A program made the position numbers and the translations under genes. A DNA stretch of 62,578 bases. Origin: JANPJV01 sp031425695. GTDB taxonomy: Bacteria > Pseudomonadota > Gammaproteobacteria > Xanthomonadales > SZUA-5. The stretch covers positions 1 through 62,578 of the forward strand of contig JANPJV010000292.1 in NCBI GenBank assembly GCA_031425695.1, given 5' to 3'. The notes under the pieces were generated by a model. It searched no databases and had not been told where the DNA came from. It worked only from the letters and a program-made list of their open reading frames with translations. Numbering within the stretch: the first letter of the stretch is position 1; every line of letters begins with the position of its first letter. Positions 51,946 to 60,393 of this stretch are shown one piece after another.

Positions 51946-52506
51946 GTGCCGATCCCCATCCCGATCCACCCTGCCATGCTCAGCGAACCCGGCGTAAACG
52001 CCGATCTTGCGACGCTCGCGCGCACTTACGGCGAGCTCGTCTACCGCGCCGCCTACCGCGTGCTCGGTGACGCCGCCCTGGCCGAGGACGTCCAGCAGGA
52101 AGTGTTCCTGCGGGTGCTGGAGGCACCGACGCCAGCGGTCGCATCCTGGCCAGCCTACCTGACCGCGCTCAGCGTGCGCCGGGCGATCGACACGCTGCGA
52201 CGGCAGCAGAGCTGGCGCCGCTGGCTGCCGGGCTGGACGCAGCAGAGCGCAGTCTCCAGTGCATCCGTAGAGAGCGAGGTTCTCGACGAGGAACGCACTC
52301 GGCGATTGCGCAAGGCACTCACGCGGCTGCGCCCGCAGCTGGCCGAATGCTTCCTGCTGCGCTGCGTGCATGGCCTGGAGCTCACCGAGATCGCCAACGC
52401 CCTCGGGCTCGGCGTCAACCACGTCAGCGTCAACTTGAACCGCGCCACCCGGCAGCTCGAAGCGCTGCTCGCCGACACCACCGCCAAGGAGCAATCCCAT
52501 GAGTGA
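51946..52506 (+). CDS. ECF-type RNA polymerase sigma factor
   Basis: 186 aa from the GTG at 51946, chosen because AGGAG lies eight bases upstream; a GTG at 51922 is also in frame. Region 2 is seen as YRAAYRVLGDAALAEDVQQE followed by VFLRVL. Region 4 is the helix-turn-helix around LELTEIANALGLGVNHVSVN. There is no region 1 or 3, as expected for the ECF group. It overlaps the next gene by eight bases, which encodes its probable membrane anti-sigma partner. The target regulon is not visible. Confidence 0.9.
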   Translation: MPIPIPIHPAMLSEPGVNADLATLARTYGELVYRAAYRVLGDAALAEDVQQEVFLRVLEAPTPAVASWPAYLTALSVRRAIDTLRRQQSWRRWLPGWTQQSAVSSASVESEVLDEERTRRLRKALTRLRPQLAECFLLRCVHGLELTEIANALGLGVNHVSVNLNRATRQLEALLADTTAKEQSHE

Positions 52507-53278
52507 GATCAGCCGTGACTCCCTGTCACCGACCCTTTGCGCTCATCTGGAGGCCTTCGATCAGGTCACGCCAGGGCGCCAGCAGTTGGAACAAGCACGC
52601 CGGCGCTTGCTCGACCGTGTCACTGGCGCCACCCGCCCGCAGCTGCGCGCTCCGCGCACCTGGCTCGCGCTGGCTACGGCCGGCCTGTTCGCAGTGCTCG
52701 TGCTCGGCTTCGCGCCGCTGGCATTTCGCGGCAGCGACGCCTTCGCCAACGTCCTCCAGCATTTCCATGACTTCCGCACGCTCAGCCTGACGATCGAGCA
52801 GAACGTGGCCGGCGAAGCCGGGCTGGCTACCCGGGTGTTGGCAGATCGCGAGGGCAATGTTCGCACCGATACCGGCAGCGAAGTCAGCGTGATCATCAAC
52901 GCATCGCAGCGCCAGATGGTGGTGCTGCTGCATTCGGCAAAGCAGGCGCTGCCGACGGCATTGCCGGCGACCGCCGCGTTTTCTGGCGACAGCGCGCTCG
53001 CCTGGGTCGACGAGATCCGCAAGTTCAAGGAACAGGCCCGCGCGCTGCAGGAAACGCGCGTCATCGACGGCACGATCGCCCGCGGCTGGGCGCTCGACCT
53101 GCCGAGCTCGAGTGTCGTGCTGTGGGCCGACGACCGGGGCTTGCCGCTCGCCATCGAGTTGCCGGGCAATGGAATTGAGCTCCGCTACCGCCTGCGCTTC
53201 GACGAACCGCTGCCCGCAGACAGCTTCAGCGTGACGCCGCCGGCGGGATATGCGGTGGTAGGGGCGGACGCGGACTGA
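52499..53278 (+). CDS. Putative membrane anti-sigma factor or sigma-linked periplasmic protein
   Basis: 259 aa. A short cytoplasmic N-terminus (about 53 residues) and one transmembrane helix (about 55-76) come first. A periplasmic beta-rich domain follows, with SLTIEQNVAGEAGLATRVLA and GWALDLPSSSVVLWADDRGL. The domain resembles the LolA/RseB-type fold seen in lipoprotein sorting and in RseB-like sensors. No classic zinc anti-sigma HxxxCxxC motif is present. Overlap with the sigma gene is the main evidence for an anti-sigma role. Confidence 0.7.
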   Translation: MSEISRDSLSPTLCAHLEAFDQVTPGRQQLEQARRRLLDRVTGATRPQLRAPRTWLALATAGLFAVLVLGFAPLAFRGSDAFANVLQHFHDFRTLSLTIEQNVAGEAGLATRVLADREGNVRTDTGSEVSVIINASQRQMVVLLHSAKQALPTALPATAAFSGDSALAWVDEIRKFKEQARALQETRVIDGTIARGWALDLPSSSVVLWADDRGLPLAIELPGNGIELRYRLRFDEPLPADSFSVTPPAGYAVVGADAD

Positions 53279-53291
53279 TCGCTGAGGGAAA

Positions 53292-53454
53292 GTAGGCCGC
53301 TGTGCGCGCGGCTTCTTGCGCGCTCTGCGGCAAAGCCCGCGGGAGAGCGGAGACAGCCGCAGAGCGTGCCAACAGCCGCACGCACTGCGGCCTACGAACT
53401 CGCTACCAGAAAGCGCCGCAGAGCGCGCCAACAGCCGCACGCACTGCGGCCTAC
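53292..53454. repeat. GTAGGCCGC inverted and direct repeats
   Basis: GTAGGCCGCTGTGCGCG at 53292 pairs with ACGCACTGCGGCCTAC ending at 53395. A second copy of the right arm (CCAACAGCCGCACGCACTGC onward) ends at 53454. It lies in a convergent gap, and the last bases contain the stop codon of the hydrolase gene. Confidence 0.85.
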
Positions 53455-54284
53455 GTCCGCCGCGCAATCCAGTTGGCAATATCCTCGATCACGTTGGCGC
53501 GATCGTTCTCGATCAGCAGGTTGTGATAGGCGCCTTCGTAGAGACGCAGTTCCTTGTCCCACGAGCCGACGTTGGCATGAAAGAGCGCGCTGCCGCTGGC
53601 CGGGGCGATCGCGTCTTCGCTCCCTTGCAGGAGCAGCACCGAGAGCCGCAGATGCCCGGCCATGCGCTGGGTTCCGGTGATGGCGCGGGCAATCTCCATG
53701 GTCAGCCGTGGCGTGGTCTTGCGCTGGAAGGTCGGGTCACTGATGTAGCGGCGCACCGCAACCTGGTCGCGGGCGATCGCGGTCTGGTCGGTGCCGGCGT
53801 CGAGCTGCAGCCGGGGCGCCAGCTTGGCCAGGCGGCCGAACAGCCAGCGCCGCCAGCCGGCCATCCCAGCGATCTCCAGCCAGGGCGCGATCGCGACGAT
53901 GCCGCGCAAGCCAGCCGGCCGGTTCTGCGCGTAGTCGAGCACGATCAAGCCGCCGAGGCCGAGACCGACCAGGTGAATCGGCGTCTGCGGCGCGGTGCGC
54001 TCGACTTCTTCGATGAAGGCCTGCAGATCGTCGCGGAAATCGCTCCAGCGCTCGATGAAGACGCGCGGCCCCGGTGATCGCCCGTGGCCGCGCAGGTCGT
54101 AGGCGTAGATGGCCATGCCGCGACCACTCAGCTGGCGCGTGAGCTCACGGTAGGGCAGGGACTGGTGATGATCGCCGAGGCTGTGCACGAGGATCACGCT
54201 GACGCTGCCAGTCCCGCTGCGCGGCGGCGTCAGGTGACACTGCAGACGCAGTCCGTCCGCGATACCGAAAGTGCTTGGAAACAT
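53451..54284 (-). CDS. Alpha/beta hydrolase, monoacylglycerol lipase-like, missing its nucleophile
   Basis: 277 aa. Sequence blocks are those of monoglyceride lipases: VILVHSLGDHHQS (oxyanion-hole strand), AYDLRGHGRSPG, QGSEDAIAP (Asp224) and GAYHNLLIEND (His254). The nucleophile elbow, normally GHSMGG, reads VGLGLGGL here. Gly109 (GGC, bases 53958-53960) replaces the catalytic Ser. The frame is otherwise intact with normal codon use, so it is not an obvious pseudogene. It may be a non-catalytic relative, or the base may be an error. The TAG stop comes from the adjoining repeat. Confidence 0.85.
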   Translation of the reverse strand: MFPSTFGIADGLRLQCHLTPPRSGTGSVSVILVHSLGDHHQSLPYRELTRQLSGRGMAIYAYDLRGHGRSPGPRVFIERWSDFRDDLQAFIEEVERTAPQTPIHLVGLGLGGLIVLDYAQNRPAGLRGIVAIAPWLEIAGMAGWRRWLFGRLAKLAPRLQLDAGTDQTAIARDQVAVRRYISDPTFQRKTTPRLTMEIARAITGTQRMAGHLRLSVLLLQGSEDAIAPASGSALFHANVGSWDKELRLYEGAYHNLLIENDRANVIEDIANWIARRT

Positions 54285-54566
54285 CTCCCGTCCCAGGCTT
54301 CACCACTGAGTAACCACCATAGCGTAGCGCGGACCCGGCTTCGATCGCAGCGTGCTCCCAAGTGCGACGTGAATCTTGTCATTCCTTGTAGCAGCAAGGT
54401 CCTCGACACTGGCAGTGCTGCCCGGCGCAACCCAAGATGCGCAGCTGTCGAGAGCTGGGAGAGGCACATCGCACCGTTTTTTTTCCGCGCGGCGCCGAGC
54501 GGCTGTCAACGCCTGCCCGCGACGTGCGTTGCTGGGGGTAACCCACCTTCTTCACGATCCCGATCG

Positions 54567-55067
54567 ATGCGTGTCAGTTTCACCATGCGGGCGGTCCTGT
54601 TCGGGTTGCTGATCCTGCCGGGGTTGGCGCACGCTTTCGCCGAGTGTGACGACCTCACCGGATTGCCGATCAACTTCAATGTGCGCTGGCCGCAGGTCTG
54701 GGACGCACTCAACGCAGAAGCCCCTTGCACGCAGAACTGCCACCTTGGCAGTGATGCGCAGGGCGACTTGAACCTCGGCTCGCGCACGCTCTCGCAATAT
54801 TTCCTGGTGCACCAGCCGAGCAGCCAGAACCCGGCCATGCTGCGGGTAGACCCGGGAAATCCAAAGTTCAGCCTGTTCTTCCAGAAGGTCAGTTGCACCG
54901 AGCCCAAGATCGGTGGCCCGATGCCGCCGCCCAATGGCCATCTCTCTGCGCACCTGCAGGGGATGATCTACGACTGGATCGAGCAGGGCGCCTATGGGGA
55001 GTCTGCCGAGGATCCCATTCCGCGCGACTACATGTTTCGTGACTCGCTCGAATCGCTGCGCCGTTGA
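54567..55067 (+). CDS. Secreted cytochrome c-like protein with a CX3CH motif
   Basis: 166 aa from the ATG at 54567; a second Met six codons on is also possible. The signal peptide is cleaved near AHA. Residues 54-59 read CTQNCH, a CX3CH variant of the heme c-binding CXXCH. The remainder follows the pattern of the cytochrome-like domain found in planctomycete-type DUF1549 and related proteins: RVDPGNPKFSLFFQKVSC, PMPPPNGHLS (Met-Pro-Pro) and MIYDWIEQGAYG. It is followed by DUF1800 and DUF1501 genes in the same direction, so all three may be one exported redox or degradative unit. Heme attachment is not certain. Confidence 0.7.
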   Translation: MRVSFTMRAVLFGLLILPGLAHAFAECDDLTGLPINFNVRWPQVWDALNAEAPCTQNCHLGSDAQGDLNLGSRTLSQYFLVHQPSSQNPAMLRVDPGNPKFSLFFQKVSCTEPKIGGPMPPPNGHLSAHLQGMIYDWIEQGAYGESAEDPIPRDYMFRDSLESLRR

Positions 55068-55122
55068 ACTTCCTGCCGTATCGCATCCAGCGAAGCGGCC
55101 GCCACCCATGCCGGAGGCCTGA

Positions 55123-57846
55123 ATGAAAGCCCTGATGTTCGCCTTGAGTCTCCTGATCGGCGGGGCACTCGCGCCCGCCCAGGCGCAGAAGCTGCCGCCT
55201 TTCGGGCTCTCCCCCGAGCTCGTGGCCCCGGCCGCGCCAGCTGGACAGAAGGTCGCCTACGCGGTCGGCTCGGACCTGTCCGGCGCCTTCTACGATCCGG
55301 CGCAGAACGGCCATGGCTTCATCATCCAGCACATCGTGAGCGGTGGCGTGCCGGCGGTACTGGTGACCTGGTTCACCTACCTCGATGGCAAGACGCGCTG
55401 GCTGATCGGTATCGGTCCGGTGACGGGCAGCAGCGCGCGCGTTCCGCTGTCGATCGGCAGTGGGGCGGATTTCCCGCCGCGCTTTAACCCCGCCAGCGCC
55501 AGCCTGCAAAGCTGGGGCGAGCTCACCTTGAACTTCGCCAACAAGAATGGCGGCACTGCGACCTGGACCACGACCTTCCCCGGATTTTCCAACGGCTCGA
55601 TGCCGATCACGCGCCTGACCCAGCCGGCGAGTGCGTATGAGTCCCCGGCGAATGCGGTTGCCGCGTGCCACAGCGGCTCGTGGTACGACCCGGCGCAGAG
55701 TGGCCATGGCGTCTTTGTCGAGGTGCTCGGCACGGCTCCCAATCGCACCATGTTGGCGATCTGGTACGCCTATCTCAACGGTGAGCAGCGCTGGATGGTG
55801 GCTACGGGGCCGATCGTCGGCAACGTCGCCAACTTGACGGCGGCGCTGACGGCCGGCGCGACGGCCGCGCCCAATTTCAATCCTGCGGCGGTGACCAGCC
55901 AGCCCTGGGGCACGATGACCTTCACCTCGCAGAGCGCTAACAACGCGAGCTGGAATTGGAACAGCACGCTGCCCGGTTTTGGCAGCGGCACGATGAGCCT
56001 CACCCGGCTCACTGAGCTGTCTGGTCAAGGCTGCGGCCCGTCGTCGGACGCCGAGGCGGCGCGCTTCCTGACCCAGGCCACCTTCGGGCCGACCGATGGC
56101 GAAGTGGCCCGTGTGCGCAACTTGGGGTATGCCGGCTGGATAGCCGATCAGCAGGCGCTTGGTGCGACCCTGCAGCGGCCCACCATCGAAGCACTGGTTG
56201 CCGCGCAGGTGCAAGTCAATCCGCTGAACGCGCAGGCCTACCGCGCCACCCGCGTCGAACGCTGGTTCAACACCACGGTGAATGCCCCCGATCAGCTGCG
56301 CCAGCGCGTCGCCTTTGCGCTCAGCCAGATCATGGTGCTTTCGGATGTGGGTGCGCTCGACAACAACCCGATCGGCGTCGCCGAGTACAACGACATCCTG
56401 TTGCGCAATGCTTTCGGCAACTATCGCGCATTGCTGAGCGAAGTCACCCGCAGCCCGATGATGGGCCAGTTCCTGACCTCGCTGCGCAATCAGAAGACCG
56501 ACTGGACTTTCGACACCAGTGGCAACCTGGCCCCGGGGCTGCTACAGCCGGATGAAAACTACGCGCGTGAAGTCATGCAGCTGTTCTCGATCGGCTTGAT
56601 CGAGCGCAACCGCGATTTCACCCCGATCCTGGCTAACGGCCAGCCGGTTTCCACCTACACCCAGGAGCTCGTCACCCAGACCGCCAAGGTGCTGACCGGG
56701 CAGGCATTCCAGTGCACCGGGACGACTACTGTCGGCGGCCTTACGCTCACTCGCAACTGCGGCACCTGCATCGGGATCGCCTGTCAGTTCTCGACCACGC
56801 TGTTCTTCTCCAATCCATCGCGCTACGCCGCCAATGGCAACGTGACCGCACTCATGCATCCGGATGGCTATCGGCCGATGATCTGCTATCCGCGCTACGC
56901 CGATACCGGGCGTTCCGCCACCGCCACCAACGGCTACGCAGTTCTTCCCGCGCCCAACAACACCAAGACCCTGGTCGCCGGGATCACCATCCAGCCGAGC
57001 CCGGTGGCCTGCCACACGGCAACCGCCGGCGCCGACCAGCAGACCTGCATCACCTACTGCAACACGCAGATCGACACGCTGATCGACTCGCTGTTCATGC
57101 ATCCGAACGTGGCGCCATTCATCTCGCGCCAGCTGATCCAGCGGCTGACCACCAGCAATCCCAGCCGCGGCTATATCGATCGCGTAGCGGCGAGTTTCGA
57201 GGACGACGGTACGGGCGTACGCGGCAATCTCGGCGCGGTGGTGCGCGCGATCCTGCTCGACCCGGAGGCACGCGCCACGCAGCCCGCAGCGACTTTCGGC
57301 AAGCTGCGTGAGCCACTGCTGCGATTGACCGCGGTGTGGCGCGCCTTCGGCGTCTCGGCGAGCACTGCCGGTACCTACGGTACGACGCAGCCGGAGCGCT
57401 TCTACGCGCAGCGCCCGTTCGGTGCCAGCTCGGTGTTCAATTTCTACGAGCCTGACTACCAGCAGCCCGGTGAGATTGCCGACGCGGGTTTGTTCTCGCC
57501 GGAGTTCCAGATCCTCGACGAATCGACCTCGATCACTGCGTCCGATGAGCTGTGGCGGCGCGTGTTCGCGGGTTACTCGATCACCAGTGCGACGGCGACT
57601 ACTTTCACCGCACCGAACAACAGCGCCTACCTGCCGCCAGCGGTCATCGATGCGCTGCCGACCGAGGCGAATGCACTGGTCGAGTCACTCAACCAGAAGA
57701 TGCTCTACGGCAGCATGACCCCGACCATGAAATCCAAGCTGGTCGCGCTGCTCACCACCGATATGGCCGGCGCCGATCATCGCCGTCGCGCGCTCGATCT
57801 GATTCATCTGATCGCGATCTCTCCGCAATTTGCGCTGCAACAGTAA
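55123..57846 (+). CDS. DUF1800 protein with two N-terminal SGxGF modules
   Basis: 907 aa. The signal peptide is cleaved after AQAQ (about residue 22). Two copies of the secreted module follow. Copy one starts at residue 54 (GAFYDPAQNGHGF ... GSMPITRL) and copy two at residue 185 (GSWYDPAQSGHGVFVE ... GTMSLTRL). From about residue 308 the DUF1800 domain begins (AARFLTQATFGPTDGEVARV) and runs to the end. Typical blocks include RVAFALSQIMVLS, QPDENYAREVMQLFSIGL and HPNVAPFISRQLIQRL. DUF1800 proteins are commonly paired with DUF1501 proteins, as here; their biochemical role is unresolved. An insert with several cysteines lies near residues 525-655. Confidence 0.9.
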   Translation: MKALMFALSLLIGGALAPAQAQKLPPFGLSPELVAPAAPAGQKVAYAVGSDLSGAFYDPAQNGHGFIIQHIVSGGVPAVLVTWFTYLDGKTRWLIGIGPVTGSSARVPLSIGSGADFPPRFNPASASLQSWGELTLNFANKNGGTATWTTTFPGFSNGSMPITRLTQPASAYESPANAVAACHSGSWYDPAQSGHGVFVEVLGTAPNRTMLAIWYAYLNGEQRWMVATGPIVGNVANLTAALTAGATAAPNFNPAAVTSQPWGTMTFTSQSANNASWNWNSTLPGFGSGTMSLTRLTELSGQGCGPSSDAEAARFLTQATFGPTDGEVARVRNLGYAGWIADQQALGATLQRPTIEALVAAQVQVNPLNAQAYRATRVERWFNTTVNAPDQLRQRVAFALSQIMVLSDVGALDNNPIGVAEYNDILLRNAFGNYRALLSEVTRSPMMGQFLTSLRNQKTDWTFDTSGNLAPGLLQPDENYAREVMQLFSIGLIERNRDFTPILANGQPVSTYTQELVTQTAKVLTGQAFQCTGTTTVGGLTLTRNCGTCIGIACQFSTTLFFSNPSRYAANGNVTALMHPDGYRPMICYPRYADTGRSATATNGYAVLPAPNNTKTLVAGITIQPSPVACHTATAGADQQTCITYCNTQIDTLIDSLFMHPNVAPFISRQLIQRLTTSNPSRGYIDRVAASFEDDGTGVRGNLGAVVRAILLDPEARATQPAATFGKLREPLLRLTAVWRAFGVSASTAGTYGTTQPERFYAQRPFGASSVFNFYEPDYQQPGEIADAGLFSPEFQILDESTSITASDELWRRVFAGYSITSATATTFTAPNNSAYLPPAVIDALPTEANALVESLNQKMLYGSMTPTMKSKLVALLTTDMAGADHRRRALDLIHLIAISPQFALQQ

Positions 57847-57857
57847 GGAGCTTCGAC

Positions 57858-59384
57858 ATGGGACGCATGAGCCACAACAATCGTCGCGACTTCTTGAAGG
57901 CGCTCGGCAGCTCTTTTGCAGTCGGCTCGATGGCCAGCCTGGTGCCACAACTGGCGCTGATGCCGCGCGCCGCTGCCGCGAACAAGGGCGGCACCTACAA
58001 GGCGCTTGTCTGCATCTATCTCGCTGGCGCGAATGACTCCTACAACTGGCTGGTGCCGCGTGACTCCGAAGCTGCCGGCAGTCGCTACGACACCTATCGC
58101 ACCAGTCGCGGTGGCGTCTACAGCGCGACCAACACCACCGGCCTCGCGCTCGCTTTCAATGACCTGCTGCCGATCACGCCGACGAATACGCCGATCCCCT
58201 ATGGCCTGCATCCGTCGAATGCGGATTTCACCGCGGTCAACGGCGCCACGAGCCAGGCCCACAGCGGCATGCAGACGTTGTTCAACCAAGGCAAGCTGGC
58301 CTTTGTCGCCAACGCCGGGACGCTCGTCCGGCCGATCTCCAAGACCGAATACAACGCTGGCGCGCCGCGTCCAGCGCAGCTGTTTTCGCACAACGACCAG
58401 GAGTTGCAGTGGCATGTGGGCATGTCCGCTGGCAGCAATCCGATGGGTCGCTTCGGCTGGGGCGGGCGCGTCGCCAAGCTCACCGCCGGAGGCTCGCTGC
58501 CGATCGGCCTCTCGCCGACGATCTCGGCGGCGGGCGCCTCGCGCTTCCTGATCGGCGACGGCATCCTGCCATACCAGGTGGCCTCTGCCGGCGTCGACCT
58601 GATCGACAACTACACCGCTGGCACCACCGGAACAAATTACTCCGGTGCCCGCCGCGCGCTGCTCAATGACCTGCTCGACGACTCCTACGCGCACCCGTTC
58701 TCACGCGGCTACGCGAGCACCCTGCGGCGTTCGCTGGATGTCGGCGAAAGCCTGTCCACTTTCCTGAGTGCGGCTGACGGTTCCGGCAATGTCGCCGCCG
58801 TGTTCCCGAGCGGCAACAGCCTCGCCGACCAGCTCAAGATGGTCGCGCGCATGATCAAGGTCAGCCGCGCATCGCTGAATGCGCAGAGCCAGGTGTTCTA
58901 CGTGCGCCACGGCAGTTTCGACCTGCACGACGGCATGTTCGTCGCCGGCCAGCCGGTCGCCAGCGCCGGCCACGGACAGTTGATGACGGCGTTCAACCAG
59001 GCGGTCGGCGCCTTCTGGACGGCGCTCGGCGAGATCGGCGCGCGCGACAACGTCACCACCTTCACCATGAGCGACTTCGGCCGCACCCTGTCCGGTAACG
59101 GCAGCGGTTCCGACCATGCCTGGGGCGGCAACATGATGGTGCTCGGCGACGCCGTGCAGGGCAACAAGATCTACGGCACATACCCAAAGCTGGTGGTCAA
59201 CGCCGACGACAATGCCAACAAGGATTGGAGCTTCTCGCGCGGCCAATATATTCCGACCACCTCCGTCGACCAGGTCGCGGCTACCCTCGCGCGCTGGATG
59301 GGCGTCACCGACAGCGCCACCTTGAACACGATCTTCCCCTTGCTCGGGAATTTCTCGACCAACAATCTGGGGTTCATGGGGTAG
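57858..59384 (+). CDS. DUF1501 protein, Tat-exported
   Basis: 508 aa from the ATG at 57858, eleven bases after the DUF1800 stop, with TAAGGAG as ribosome-binding site. A twin-arginine signal (NNRRDFLKALG, hydrophobic part to about residue 40) indicates folding in the cytoplasm before export. The DUF1501 body belongs to the alkaline phosphatase/sulfatase-like superfamily: ALVCIYLAGANDSYNWLVPR at the start, then FYVRHGSFDLHDGM and TMSDFGRTLSGNGSGSDHAW near the C-terminus. The histidines and aspartates of these blocks could bind metal. The pairing with DUF1800 suggests a joint extracytoplasmic function that is not known. Confidence 0.93.
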   Translation: MGRMSHNNRRDFLKALGSSFAVGSMASLVPQLALMPRAAAANKGGTYKALVCIYLAGANDSYNWLVPRDSEAAGSRYDTYRTSRGGVYSATNTTGLALAFNDLLPITPTNTPIPYGLHPSNADFTAVNGATSQAHSGMQTLFNQGKLAFVANAGTLVRPISKTEYNAGAPRPAQLFSHNDQELQWHVGMSAGSNPMGRFGWGGRVAKLTAGGSLPIGLSPTISAAGASRFLIGDGILPYQVASAGVDLIDNYTAGTTGTNYSGARRALLNDLLDDSYAHPFSRGYASTLRRSLDVGESLSTFLSAADGSGNVAAVFPSGNSLADQLKMVARMIKVSRASLNAQSQVFYVRHGSFDLHDGMFVAGQPVASAGHGQLMTAFNQAVGAFWTALGEIGARDNVTTFTMSDFGRTLSGNGSGSDHAWGGNMMVLGDAVQGNKIYGTYPKLVVNADDNANKDWSFSRGQYIPTTSVDQVAATLARWMGVTDSATLNTIFPLLGNFSTNNLGFMG

Positions 59385-59452
59385 CGGCGAGATGCCGGTT
59401 GCCGGTGTAGTTGTTGGCTGCGGCTCCACGGACTCAGTGACATAAAGAAAAA

Positions 59453-59482
59453 GGCCGACCGCACCTCCTGGTGCGGTCGGCC
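59453..59482 (-). terminator. Intrinsic terminator between the DUF1501 and DUF2382 genes
   Basis: A perfect 13-bp stem (GGCCGACCGCACC with its complement) around a four-base loop. On the minus strand it is followed by TTTTTCTTT, so it is a strong terminator for the DUF2382 gene. It may also stop transcription from the plus side. Confidence 0.9.
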
Positions 59483-59507
59483 CTGACCGATGCTTCTGCG
59501 CCGTTGC

Positions 59508-60332
59508 TTAGCGCGAAGAGCCCGGGCGCTGCTGGTTGTCGCGCACGACCGGGCCACGCGGGTCCGGGATTTCCTGCACGTCGACGTCGGTGCGGCGCAC
59601 GCTGTCGACGATGGTATCGACGCGATCGCGCGCCTGCTTGCCAACCGTGACCTCCTCGACGACGCGTGCGGTCTTCGAGACCACCGCTTCCTCGGCGGTG
59701 TTGCGGATCTCCAGCTGCTGATCACCCTGGCCGAACGCGGCCAAGTCAGCCGGAGTCGCCACGCGGTTGACCGGATGACGCTCCACCACTGCACGCTCTT
59801 CGTGCAGGCTGATCTGTTCGCGCACCGGTGTTTCGATGACTCGGCGCTGCACGCGCACTCCGCCATGCATGACTTCGCGCTTGCCTACCTTGACCTCTTC
59901 CTGGACGACCTTGAGGGTTTCCAGTTCCTTGGCCTTCTGCGCCGCAGTGTAAGGAGCTGCATTGGCGTCGTGCCCGGCATAGCCATTCGCCTTCCACTGC
60001 TCCACCCGCTCGGTGGTGTCGATGGCGCCAGCGCGCTCGAGCAAGTCGGTCACGTCGTCTGCCCGGTTGTCGTCAGCAAGGCGGACGGTGATGACCGCAC
60101 CACCGCGACGCACGGCTTCGGCGTAGTGACCCGAAGCTTCGTCCGGCTCGCTCAACCCAAAGAACGTCGCGAAAAAACCGCGGCGATCTCTGGGCTCAGC
60201 CGTCCGGGTGTTGTCGACATCGGTCGCGACCAAAGTCACGGCGCTGTCGTCCAGGCCCTGCAATTTGAGCATCGAGCAAGCCTGCTTGGCCTGGGCAATA
60301 TCGTCGAAAACACCAGTAAGAATCGTAGTCAT
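59508..60332 (-). CDS. YsnF/DUF2382 domain stress-type protein
   Basis: 274 aa from the ATG at 60332, with a TAGGAGAAAC ribosome-binding site. The N-terminal region (MTTILTGVFDDIAQAKQACS ... GHYAEAVRRGGAVITVRL) resembles the general-stress 17M-like fold. The C-terminal half is a DUF2382 (YsnF/AvaK) domain of repeated charged beta units such as VVQEEVKVGKREV, GGVRVQRRVIETPVREQISL and TARVVEEVTVGKQ. Members are often induced by desiccation or oxidative stress, but no activity is known. The gene follows a second DUF2382 gene. Confidence 0.85.
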   Translation of the reverse strand: MTTILTGVFDDIAQAKQACSMLKLQGLDDSAVTLVATDVDNTRTAEPRDRRGFFATFFGLSEPDEASGHYAEAVRRGGAVITVRLADDNRADDVTDLLERAGAIDTTERVEQWKANGYAGHDANAAPYTAAQKAKELETLKVVQEEVKVGKREVMHGGVRVQRRVIETPVREQISLHEERAVVERHPVNRVATPADLAAFGQGDQQLEIRNTAEEAVVSKTARVVEEVTVGKQARDRVDTIVDSVRRTDVDVQEIPDPRGPVVRDNQQRPGSSR

Positions 60333-60393
60333 CGTGTTTCTCCTAAGGATGAGCCAGAGCCGCGAAATGGCGGCTCTGGGGACAAGAGCCAAG

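Noticed and set aside
54084..54566. Upstream extension of the cytochrome-like gene
   Set aside because: Antisense to the hydrolase gene and lacking protein-like features; the signal peptide begins at 54567.
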